Assembly: GCA_009829735.1 (NCBI GenBank)
Contig: CM020619.1
Coordinates: 6,996,375-7,060,374, forward strand
DNA length: 64,000 bases
Direction: 5' to 3'
Source: Pyropia yezoensis
Taxonomy: Eukaryota; Rhodophyta; Bangiophyceae; Bangiales; Bangiaceae
Both the position numbers and the translations under genes were made by a program. The notes beneath the pieces are model-generated. The model was given only the letters and a program-made list of their open reading frames with translations. It searched no databases and was not told where the DNA came from. Positions 30,907-39,385 of this stretch are shown here, one piece after another. Each line of letters starts with the position of its first letter. Within the stretch, counting starts at the first letter, position 1.

Positions 30907-30976
30907 ACAAGGTCTCAACAACCGTTTCGGGGTCAAAACGCGCTTGCGGTGGATCCCGCAACAACGGGCATTGCGC
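30907..30976 (-). repeat. Right member of a 70-bp inverted repeat pair
   Basis: Partner of 30077-30146. The interval between them (30147-30906) contains no recognisable gene and is less GC-rich than its surroundings. Confidence 0.75.
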
Positions 30977-31821
30977 AGGGCTCAGAGCGATTCCGCGTCA
31001 GCCATCGTCACAAAAGACTGCTTCCCCATCGACGCCCATGTTGAGGCCTATAACGGCATACCCACCCACGTGGACTAACGGGATGACTAAAACGAGGCCA
31101 TATGTTGGTTTCCGGTGTGCAAGTCCTACTTTCCTTTCGTCACAGCTTGAAAATCACTTCAGCCAATGAGATGCACGTATCAGAACGCGCCTGATAGTCA
31201 GATGTGTTTTGAATGACTCGTTCTCCCTGTAACCGGATACCTCCCTTCATTTCGAGCGGTCGCCCGACGCCCCTGGCGGGCGGTGGGCCGACCGCGGGAG
31301 CGGGCGTTGCAGCCGGCGGTGGGCCGGCTGGCCGTCCGAGCAGTGGGGCCGCGGTGCGCCCCTGTGCCGCTTTCGGCGGTGCGTGGCGGGCGTGTCGGGC
31401 GGGGCGTCCGCAAGGGGGGGGTGGCGCCCAACGGGCGTGGCCCCTCCCCTGTCAGTCGTCCCCGCTCCGGCGGGCGCGCGTGGGCGTGCGCTTTGGGGGG
31501 CGCGCGCGCACTGCTGCACCCTGGCCCCCGCTGCTGTTGCCCGGGCGTTGCTCCCGGGCGTGTGTGGCCTGCCTCTCCCCGCCTCTCCTTGCGGCTGTGC
31601 CGGCGGCTCGCGGCTGCCCCGCCGGCGGCGCCACCCGGCGCCGGCCGACCTTTATCTTGCCGCGCGGCGGCGGCCCGCCACCGGCCCCACTGGTCGGCAG
31701 CGTCCTTGTCTGCTCGCGGTCACGCTCGCCGCGCCCGCTCGCAGACGAGTCCCCCCCTCCCGGGCCCCCTGCCCGTGGTTGACGTGACCTGCCCCCCCCC
31801 CCCCCGCGGGTGGGTGGCACC
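30977..31821. other. Non-coding region ahead of the DIRS-like element
   Basis: The first ~280 bp are moderately AT-rich; from ~31260 the sequence becomes extremely GC-rich. It probably contains the left terminal repeat and promoter of the DIRS-like element, but I could not identify its inverted or split repeats by eye. Confidence 0.35.
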
Positions 31822-32523
31822 ATGTCGGGAGCACCCCCTCCGCCGCCGCCAGCCGCCGGCACTGGGGGCCCCGAAGGCCCTCCCCCTTCCGCGGCCACTG
31901 TCGCCGAGCGCCTCGCCGCGGCCGAGGCCGCCCTGGTCCAGACTCGCCAGGAGCTTGAGGGTGCTCGGCGCGATGCCGCCGAGCAAGATGCCGCCCGCCG
32001 CGCCGCCCCCCCGCCGCCTACGGTCCACAACGAAACAGGCCAGCCTGGCGGCAGCGGTGCGAGCGGCGCAGGCGTTGGTGGAACAGGCGGGGGCCCCTCC
32101 CCCGCCGGTGCCATCGACTCCTTTGGTGGTACCGGCGCGGCTGCCCAACCCACGGCGCCCGACGACCGCCCCTTCGTCCTCCCCTCCACGCCGGCCGGCA
32201 CACGCCCCGACGACTACGCCAACGTTGGCGACGGGGAGGGCTCCGAGTCCGCCGCCGAGTGGCAGGCCACGCGGCACGCGGCCTCCTTCGGCCGCGGCGG
32301 GCTCCCGCGGTACATCCCGTACCCCGACGATGCCACAATCTTCAACGACGGGTTTGACACGATCAAGGTACCGGCCCCCGACGACTGGCTCCAGGCCTTC
32401 GACGTCCCGCGGTCCATCCTCAGGCCCGACGGCATGCCGGTCCCGTTCACCCCCGACGACAACGTCCACACCGCTACCTTCAACATCGGCAGCAGGGATG
32501 AGGTCGAGGCCCGCCATTGGTAC
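31822..32523 (+). pseudogene. DIRS-like element ORF1 (gag-like), 5' part, interrupted
   Basis: Starts at the ATG in CACCATGTC and runs 234 codons to the insertion point of the family-A element. An A/P/G-rich N-terminus contains a predicted coiled-coil stretch (AERLAAAEAALVQTRQELEG). A more ordered region from ~residue 130 follows, including LPRYIPYPDD and VPFTPDDNV. The reading frame resumes in register at 50663 after the insert and the duplicated GGTAC. DIRS-type elements have a gag-like ORF1 before the RT ORF, which fits this position. The coding sequence is disrupted by the 18-kb insert. Confidence 0.7.
32519..32523 (+). repeat. Target-site duplication GGTAC, left
   Basis: Directly precedes the LTR start TGTGGC at 32524. 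The same five bases follow the far LTR at 50658-50662. A 5-bp duplication is typical of Ty3/gypsy integrases. Confidence 0.85.
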
Positions 32524-32990
32524 TGTGGCAAAAACCACTAGCACACACGCACCCAAGTTGGGGCGGTGTGCTAGGGCTGCCTCCCGTGTCGGGGGAACCG
32601 GAAGAAGTGCAAGTCGCACACACTCTGTCCCTGTTGTGGGGCAAACCCCCCACGGACAAACAAGAGGATGGTGTGTGGTCCAACAGTTTCTTGGTCGGGA
32701 CGGGGACGCAGGGCCAAGCCCCGCTGTCCCTCCCCTTATCCCCCCAGGGTCCACTCAGAATCTCGCCACTCAGAATACTCCACCCCAGCACCTGCCCACC
32801 GGGCCACACAAAATTCAAGACGATAAATGCAGAAAACCCTCAAATCCAAGATGGATTTACTACTAAGCTAACTATCCCAAACTTAGGGAATATGGACCCA
32901 AATGCAGGGGGAGGAACGGATCAGGCTAGTGGCCTGCCGCCCCTTGCATGGCACGTGTTGCCCCCCTACCTGGGGGTCAATACTGCCACA
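32524..32990 (-). repeat. Family A 3' LTR (left border of the insertion)
   Basis: 467 bp with TGTGGC...GCCACA ends. It differs from the opposite LTR by about eight changes (for example ccactcag against ccgctcag, aagatgg against aagttgg), indicating a fairly recent insertion. In the plus-strand direction it would supply the promoter region for the antisense ORF. Confidence 0.88.
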
Positions 32991-33003
32991 CTCCCCTCTC
33001 CTC
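32991..33003 (-). promoter_or_regulatory. Polypurine tract, family A
   Basis: On the minus strand GAGGAGAGGGGAG abuts the 3' LTR, as at 2711-2723. Confidence 0.8.
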
Positions 33004-33305
33004 AGTTCCGACCGACCCGGTCGGCCCTGTGAGGGGGTGCGTAAACGCACGTCTCGGCGTTGGGGGCGCGACTTGCTGTCCCCCATCGAGTACGTAACAC
33101 GGCTATGGAGGCGGTCACGTTGACCGCCCCTCTCCTCAAGCTTGCCCACTCGGCAGCTTGCTCTCCTCAGTTCACACTTCACCATCACCACCACCTCCCC
33201 TTCACCTTCCACGGGGCCGCCCCACGCTGGGGAGGCCACCCGTCTACCCACGATCCGAGTCCCCCTCAACTCGAGGCGGGTCTCGTGCTGCGATAGCCAG
33301 AGCGT

Positions 33306-33326
33306 CTCTCCCCAACTTGGGGAGAG
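33306..33326. promoter_or_regulatory. 21-bp palindrome just upstream of the family A aORF start
   Basis: CTCTCCCC-AACTT-GGGGAGAG, 8-bp perfect arms, two bases before the ATG at 33329. It is present in all copies: 42057-42077, 59146-59166, and with a changed centre (GAGTT on the aORF strand flips to AACTC) at ~2387-2407. As RNA it would be a stable hairpin right at the start codon of the antisense ORF. Confidence 0.8.
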
Positions 33327-33328
33327 CC

Positions 33329-35272
33329 ATGGCGACTCCGGGAGTGGAGACGGACTCTCTTGACGAGCGCATGGAGGACACCTCCTACGGGGCAGCACCC
33401 GCCGGGACTTCCGGCGGGGGCTCCGCGATCGCTCCGGGGGACGGGACTCCCGCGTCACCCGGCTTTGGGTTGACGGCGGGGTCTCCCCCGGAGGCGGGAC
33501 AAGTTGTCCCGCGTGAGGCCTTGGGGCGGTGGTTTTACCCCGCTTGGCCTCTCTATGAGGAGGGGCTGACTGTTCTTCGCTGTGGCCGACTTGGCGCAGC
33601 GATGGGCCGGGTATGGGACCGCCTACGGGAGAAGTATCCCCGTAGGGTCGGGTTCCCTGCCGGCTTCAGGACGGACCAGTTTGCCTTCCTGGACGATGAG
33701 GAGGTTGAGGACGTTCAGCGTGCCAAGGCCATGGTGGACCGCGGGGGAACTATCCCGGGTCCCGGCGACTTGCCGACCTTCACGTGGGACGCTGTGGCAA
33801 CTCGCCCCCCGTACCTTCACGAGGCCGATCCGCACACTCATCACTTTGATGTGCGGATGGAGAAAGACTTCCGGCGAGGTCCCTACTTGGTGACCTCGGC
33901 TCAACTTGAGTTTCCTCAACAGTCTGCTGCCAGTAAGGAGCAGTACTATCCGAAGAAGCCCGAGTGGTGGCCTCAAGTTGAGGTCCCCTACGGGTTCCCG
34001 GCGTTGCTGCCACGGTTGCTTCACCACTTCGGCTCCGTCATGTTGACGGCTGGCCCTGATCACCTGGTGTGGGCCATGTTGGCAACCCAGTGGCTCCTCG
34101 AGGTCATGTCGACCTGGGTGTCCTGTGTTCAGCGGCGGGGGATGCTCTGGCATCTCCCCCTCCGGCTCCTCCAAGGTTTGGAACAGCTCACCCCTCAGCT
34201 AGTTGCTGAGGGGTGCTCATCAGGACAACTCACTCTACTTGAGGAGATGCTCCGGCTCCATAAGTTTATCGAGTGGGAGAGCATTGAGCACAAGTTGCGC
34301 CGCCCCACTCGTGGGCCCAAGGACGATGGCGCACTTCGCCAGTTCGTGTGGGTCGCTCGTGAACTTCACGACGGCCGTGTGGTCCTACGAGAGGGGTTGG
34401 GCATCGGGGACTACCCGTATGCCCCGGGGGTGGATCGCCACACTGCACCACCCCCGGACAAGCTCATAGTTATGGCCGTGCCGTCCTATGATGACCAGAT
34501 GACTCAACCCACTGCGGGGGCCCCAAGTCGGGGTCGCAGTTACACCCGGGTACCGCCACCTCGGCGGGCCCCTCCGCTTCCTCCTGTTCCTTTCCAGCCT
34601 CACGGGAACATCCCGATCATCGTGGCCGTGGAGTCTTCCACCCCGGTGTCCCCCAACTTGGGGGCCACCCTCTTGACGGTTTATCCCAAGTTGGTGTTGC
34701 CGCCCACGCCTCTAACCTCAGAGATGATGATCACCACGTTGGTGCGCACCATTTCCTGGTTGGCCGCGTCGACCGCAACCCTACAGAGTTCCGAGACTCC
34801 TCAACTTGAGGAGCGCGTTCGTACTGCAGTGGCGACCGCGAGTTGCGAGTCGGTGGCGGAGTTTACGACAGCCGAGTTGGCTCGCATTGGGGCTATTATG
34901 CCCCAGCCAGCCCCACTTGGGCGTGGCAAACGTCGCGCGAGCCGGGCATACTCGCCTCCTCGCCGTCGTCGCCGACACTCGCGGCGCTCTCCTTCCGTAT
35001 CGGAAGACGAGTTGTCTTACTCCGTTTCGGAGTCCTCTACCCCGTCGGAGACGGAGTCTGTCCAGCGTCTGCGTCGCAGACTTGCGCGCAAGACCAGGCA
35101 GAAGAGTGGCCACGGTCGGCGCCACTTGCGCGACCGTGAGGGACGCGACGGTTCCGACTTGGAGCCGCCGCCCCCTCCAACAAGTGGAGACCGTTATCGG
35201 CGTGGGTCTCGCCGCTCGCCTCCACGTGAGGGCGAGGGCCGTGGAGTGGGAGAGTCTAGCATGCGTGCCTAG
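33329..35272 (+). CDS. Family A antisense ORF (aORF), 647 aa, unknown function
   Basis: Intact ORF opposite gag-pol, between pol and the 3' LTR. The start chosen is the ATG at 33329 (GAGCCATGG); the frame is open to 33158 but the upstream part is leader sequence. Residues 1-60 are G/S/P-rich. Residues ~62-370 form a conserved core: RWFYPAWPLYEEGL, DRLREKYPRRVGF, FRRGPYLVTSAQLEF (~181-195), QYYPKKPEWWPQVEVPYGF (~205-223), QWLLEV (~254) and HKFIEW (~311). A proline-rich linker and a helical segment (TLVRTISWLAA) follow. Residues ~531-647 are an arginine/serine-rich tail with RS and SR dipeptides, resembling SR-type RNA-binding tails. I know no family match. Short blocks align with the family-B aORF in the same order. 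The stop lies 111 bp from the convergent pol stop. Transcription would need an antisense promoter in or near the 3' LTR. Confidence 0.8.
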   Translation: MATPGVETDSLDERMEDTSYGAAPAGTSGGGSAIAPGDGTPASPGFGLTAGSPPEAGQVVPREALGRWFYPAWPLYEEGLTVLRCGRLGAAMGRVWDRLREKYPRRVGFPAGFRTDQFAFLDDEEVEDVQRAKAMVDRGGTIPGPGDLPTFTWDAVATRPPYLHEADPHTHHFDVRMEKDFRRGPYLVTSAQLEFPQQSAASKEQYYPKKPEWWPQVEVPYGFPALLPRLLHHFGSVMLTAGPDHLVWAMLATQWLLEVMSTWVSCVQRRGMLWHLPLRLLQGLEQLTPQLVAEGCSSGQLTLLEEMLRLHKFIEWESIEHKLRRPTRGPKDDGALRQFVWVARELHDGRVVLREGLGIGDYPYAPGVDRHTAPPPDKLIVMAVPSYDDQMTQPTAGAPSRGRSYTRVPPPRRAPPLPPVPFQPHGNIPIIVAVESSTPVSPNLGATLLTVYPKLVLPPTPLTSEMMITTLVRTISWLAASTATLQSSETPQLEERVRTAVATASCESVAEFTTAELARIGAIMPQPAPLGRGKRRASRAYSPPRRRRRHSRRSPSVSEDELSYSVSESSTPSETESVQRLRRRLARKTRQKSGHGRRHLRDREGRDGSDLEPPPPPTSGDRYRRGSRRSPPREGEGRGVGESSMRA

Positions 35273-35383
35273 TTGGTAGCTGCCTTTGTTGTGAGAGTGT
35301 GAGGGTTAGGGCTGTAGTTAAAAGCCACTCTGCGTACCACTTCGACTTGAAGCACTCTCTTGGCACTGTTGTTCGGCCTTCCC

Positions 35384-38300
35384 TCACGTTGAGGGAGGGC
35401 TGTTAGGGTCTATCTCATTCCGGGCACAGTACGCCCGGACCTTCTCAGCGGGAAGGTCCTCCACATACTCCCACGTATCATCCTTGGCTTTGTAGCCAAA
35501 CCAACGCACCCTCAACATGAGGCGGTCAGTGTCTTCATCCCATCCTTGGTCGAGGAACTTATCGAACACGTACTCCTGCGGGCCCTGTTTGGCCGCAGGC
35601 AGTGAGGGGAGGCGCCACGCTTCCAAAGCACGCGCCCAAGCTGGGTCGCCTGCAGGCGGTGGTGCAACTTTGACCACGTCCTGTCCGTTCACTGTGCGGA
35701 CCCCATCGTCACTTTCGATGGTGAAGCGCCGCCCATCAGTAAGGAGGACCTGGTACGGTCCCTTCGTCTGGAATACCAGCTTACCCCCAGTTGGGGTGTG
35801 CGAGTGTACCAGCAGCCAGTCACCCTGCTCGGGGACATGTTTGGCATTGCGCACCTTTTTGTCAAAGGTACGCTTGTAGCGCTTTTGTGCTTTGTCCATC
35901 TGAGCCCTGACTTTAGGGATGAGGTTTTCAAGCCTAGCGGCGAACTCCGCCTTACTCTCAGTAGGAGTAGGCGTACTGCCACCATCCTTCCTAGTTGGGA
36001 GCGACCGCCGCACGGCAATAGACCGCACGCGACGGGGGGCCACAAAAGCGAGGGGTACTTCCCCTGTAGATGAGTGAACCTGCGAATTGTAGGCAGCAGT
36101 AAGGATAGAAATGTATTGGTCCCGCGTCTTCACGTGCTCACTCACATAGTGGCGCAGCTGCCTAACAATAGTTTTGTTGAAGCGCTCCACCTGCCCATTA
36201 GTTTGTGGGTGGTAGGGGGTGGCATAGCTTGCCTTAACCCCCAACATATCCAGCACTCCCTGAAACAGTACAGACGCAAATTGCGGTCCATTGTCCGATA
36301 GTGTACTATCTGGGATGCCATACGCGGCAACCAAGTGATCTAGGAAGGCTGACACGACCGACATGGCCGTGATCTCTGCCAGTGGGATCGCTCGCGTAAG
36401 TTTCGTGAAGCGGTCACAGATGACCAGGAGGTACTGGTTGCCCTCCTCGGTCACGGGCAGTGGCCCAAGGATGTCCATCGCCAACGCGGCGAAGGGCTCC
36501 TTGGCCGGGAACAATAGCATAGCCGTAGTAGGCCGCCGTTCCATCAGACGATTCTGTGCACAACTTGTGCAGGCAGCCACCCAACTGTAGATGTCCACCA
36601 CCATGGACGGCCAGTAGTACCTGGTCCTCAGGGTCTGGTACAGTTTACTAGACCCCAGGTGTCCACCCGTGGGAGCGTTATGCTCCCTCTTAAGGATACT
36701 GTCCTTGAGGGATGCGGGGGCGACAAGTTGTTCGGTCCCCTGGAATACCCCCCTCCTCATGAGGAGGCCATCGTCTCCCAGAAAGAAACGCGTCTCTACC
36801 ACTGTATCCAGTACATCCCTCTGCGACTTGCAGAAGGGATCCTCGGCCTGGGCCTTCACCACCTCGTCCAGGGACAGGGGCAAGTTCTTCTTGTTCCCTG
36901 GCGCCTCGGGGTTCAACACCTGACCCGAGCGCGTGACTACCCCCACGATGGGGATGTCCTCATCGACTGGGTTAGTGTCCAGCCCCTCGGTAGGTACCCG
37001 AGAGAGGCCGTCGGCAAGGGCATGTTGCCTGCCAGGTCGGTATTCAATGTCAAAGTTGAACGGTGCCAGTCGCACCCTCCACCGGTTGAGACGAGTGTTC
37101 GTACAGTCCGTCTTAAAGATGAACTGCAACGCGCGGTGGTCACAGCGGATGATGAACTTCTCACCCTTTCGGTAGTGACGAAGTGACGTCACCGCCCACA
37201 CCACTGCGAGTCCTTCCAACTCGGTGACTCCGTAGTTCTTCTCGGCCAAGTTCAGCCCCTTGCTGAAGTATCCCACCGGCAAGTACTCCTTGTCCGGCTG
37301 CTGCTCAAGCAACACACAACAAAGTTGGTCGTAGCTAGCGTCCACATCCAGGATGTAGTGGCCTCCCAACCTGGGAATAGCCAAGATGGGGGGCTTCAGC
37401 AGAAGGTCCCGAAGAGTCTCAAAGGATTCCTGCTCCACCCGACTTGGGGGAGGCAGGTTCTTCGGTAGCGTTGAGCTCACTAGCTCATTCAACGGCTTCG
37501 CCACCTTGGCGAAGCCCTTGGTGAAACGTCGGTACACGTTACACATCCCGAGGAAGCTCCTCATCTGGGTCTGGGTCCGGGGGTACTGAGCCTTACGGAT
37601 GGCCCTCAAGTTCTTCTCGTTAACACTGAGACGCCCCGGATGGACAACATGTCCCAAGTACTCCACCTCTTGAGTGAAGAGGTGGCACTTACTCGCCTTC
37701 AGTGACACACCGGCGTCAGCAAGTAGCTTGAACACCTGGCCAAGATGGCCAATGTGTTCCTCCGGACTTCGGGAGAACACAATGATATCGTCTAGGTACA
37801 CAAGACAGATCTGCCACCGTACTCCGGCCAGAATCATGTCCATAGCGCGCTGGAAAGTTGCCGGCGCGTTACACAGACCAAACGGTAGACGCTTGCGCTG
37901 GTAGGTACCACAGTGACAGGTAAAGGTAGTTTTATGCCTGTCCTCCGGGGCAATGGGAATTTGCCAGTACCCCGCGTTACAGTCTAGGGTAGAGAACACG
38001 TTTGCCTCCCCCAGAGAGTCCAGACAGTCGTCCATCCTAGGTAGGGGATAACTGTCCTTCACCGTGCTCTCGTTGAGCTTACGGTAGTCGATACAGAATC
38101 GGGGGGTCCCATCAACTTTGGGGACGATAACCACCGGACTCGCCCACTCGGCGTTGCTGGCCTCGATGACATCGAGGGCCTCCATGCGAGCAACTTTCTC
38201 CTTAACGAGGGCCCTTGAACGAGGTCCTCCCCTATACGGTTGTTGGCGTATAGGGGGTGCACCGGGCTTCAACTCGATCCGGTGTTGGGTGGCTCTCATG

Positions 38301-39376
38301 AGTTCCAATTGACCATCCCACAACTTGTGATATTGGTCCAAGAGGCGTTCAACTTGAACCCTCAACCTGGGGGGGGCACCCTCCATGTTCACATGGGGTC
38401 GAGGAGAGGCGGCCGACTTGGCTTGATCCTTCTCCTTTCCGGACTTCGGGTCGCTACTTGCGCCCGCGTTAAGGGTGACCGCTACTACCGGTCCCTCGTA
38501 TTGGTCGATATAGCCGAACTTGGCTCCCGACTTGAAGTACTTGAAGTACTTGGGCGTCGGGCTCAGGTTCATCACCTGGATCCTCCACGGGACTCCGGCC
38601 TTGGAGTCCATCGTGCCAAGGGCAACATGCACTTGGTGCTTGCGAGCAAGACGGGGTTGAGGATGCACCAACCCGTTCCCCGTATAATCAGTTACAACGT
38701 CAACGTGCGCCACCGAGTTGGGGGGCAACGTGACTTTACGGGCTAAACGCAGGGTAGCAGTAAACCCTTCCCTCACAGAACAAACAGGCTTCGACTGTGA
38801 GACTGTCACAGAAGCTACAGACTTTCCCTTACCAAGGATGGGGATAGTCTCCCCATTCATCAACTTGACCCAGTACTCAGGGCCACAAATCAAAGGCACT
38901 TGTGTTACGACATAAGGGGTACCCAGAAGCAGGGGTACCGATATATTCTCAACTACGCCATAGGTCACGTCGACCTCATGGGTCCCCAACCTAGGTGGTA
39001 GGGTCACGGCACAAACGATGGGAAGTACCCCACCATTGATGTCAATCATATGGTCAGCTTTGGACCTCCAGCGTTGGAGCTTCATCTCCTTTGGTAATAG
39101 CGACTTGCGTATCAAGGAGGCTCCTGACCCGGTATCAAGTACGATACGGGTACAGCATGCACGGCCGGGGGCAAGTTGCACCCGTCCAGCCACCTGGAAG
39201 TTCTCACCCGTCAGCACCGCGATGACCCGACGTGGGTTTACGTTCTTGGGGAGTCCTACCCGAGGTGGGCGGACTCCCTTAGGTCGCCGCAGTATCCGGC
39301 ACGGTTGGTTCGTCCTCCTGGCCCACTTGGCCGAGGCTGCCGTTGTGAGCTTCGGACGACCAGCCCCAACGGTCAT
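35384..39376 (-). CDS. pol: Family A pol polyprotein, left copy
   Basis: 1,330 codons from the ATG at 39376, which overlaps the gag stop as ATGA. The domains are: a basic N-terminal stretch; retropepsin with DTGSGAS at 81; RT with VYLDDIIVFSR; RNase H with the DVDASYDQ motif; an integrase H2C2 finger (APTGGHLGSSKLY, then CTSCAQN); a DDE core (AMDILGPLP; LSDNGPQFA; NGQVERFN); and a C-terminal chromodomain-like module (YVFDKFLD, RVRWFGY, DDTWEYVEDLP). All catalytic residues are present. It is probably made mainly by -1 frameshifting from gag, with reinitiation at the overlapping ATG as an alternative. The frame appears identical to that at 44135-48127, and the pair is probably one gene represented twice in the assembly. 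Confidence 0.9.
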   Translation of the reverse strand: MTVGAGRPKLTTAASAKWARRTNQPCRILRRPKGVRPPRVGLPKNVNPRRVIAVLTGENFQVAGRVQLAPGRACCTRIVLDTGSGASLIRKSLLPKEMKLQRWRSKADHMIDINGGVLPIVCAVTLPPRLGTHEVDVTYGVVENISVPLLLGTPYVVTQVPLICGPEYWVKLMNGETIPILGKGKSVASVTVSQSKPVCSVREGFTATLRLARKVTLPPNSVAHVDVVTDYTGNGLVHPQPRLARKHQVHVALGTMDSKAGVPWRIQVMNLSPTPKYFKYFKSGAKFGYIDQYEGPVVAVTLNAGASSDPKSGKEKDQAKSAASPRPHVNMEGAPPRLRVQVERLLDQYHKLWDGQLELMRATQHRIELKPGAPPIRQQPYRGGPRSRALVKEKVARMEALDVIEASNAEWASPVVIVPKVDGTPRFCIDYRKLNESTVKDSYPLPRMDDCLDSLGEANVFSTLDCNAGYWQIPIAPEDRHKTTFTCHCGTYQRKRLPFGLCNAPATFQRAMDMILAGVRWQICLVYLDDIIVFSRSPEEHIGHLGQVFKLLADAGVSLKASKCHLFTQEVEYLGHVVHPGRLSVNEKNLRAIRKAQYPRTQTQMRSFLGMCNVYRRFTKGFAKVAKPLNELVSSTLPKNLPPPSRVEQESFETLRDLLLKPPILAIPRLGGHYILDVDASYDQLCCVLLEQQPDKEYLPVGYFSKGLNLAEKNYGVTELEGLAVVWAVTSLRHYRKGEKFIIRCDHRALQFIFKTDCTNTRLNRWRVRLAPFNFDIEYRPGRQHALADGLSRVPTEGLDTNPVDEDIPIVGVVTRSGQVLNPEAPGNKKNLPLSLDEVVKAQAEDPFCKSQRDVLDTVVETRFFLGDDGLLMRRGVFQGTEQLVAPASLKDSILKREHNAPTGGHLGSSKLYQTLRTRYYWPSMVVDIYSWVAACTSCAQNRLMERRPTTAMLLFPAKEPFAALAMDILGPLPVTEEGNQYLLVICDRFTKLTRAIPLAEITAMSVVSAFLDHLVAAYGIPDSTLSDNGPQFASVLFQGVLDMLGVKASYATPYHPQTNGQVERFNKTIVRQLRHYVSEHVKTRDQYISILTAAYNSQVHSSTGEVPLAFVAPRRVRSIAVRRSLPTRKDGGSTPTPTESKAEFAARLENLIPKVRAQMDKAQKRYKRTFDKKVRNAKHVPEQGDWLLVHSHTPTGGKLVFQTKGPYQVLLTDGRRFTIESDDGVRTVNGQDVVKVAPPPAGDPAWARALEAWRLPSLPAAKQGPQEYVFDKFLDQGWDEDTDRLMLRVRWFGYKAKDDTWEYVEDLPAEKVRAYCARNEIDPNSPPST

Positions 39377-39385
39377 TCGTTTCCC
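39340..39385 (-). promoter_or_regulatory. -1 ribosomal frameshift signal, family A left copy
   Basis: Heptamer G_GGA_AAC at 39379-39385 (minus strand), then a 6-nt spacer and a hairpin over 39340-39372. Same structure as at 48091-48136, where it is described. Confidence 0.8.

Noticed and set aside
31283..32866. 527-codon plus-strand frame
   Set aside because: It overlaps the DIRS ORF1 in another frame and continues into the family-A LTR; it has no motif, and the 31822 start in the other frame continues in register across the insertion at 50663.
33158..33328. 704-codon version of the family A antisense ORF
   Set aside because: The extra 57 residues lie in the leader, and the chimeric copy at 59094 replaces them with unrelated gag sequence while the part from the ATG at 59169 keeps its exact length.
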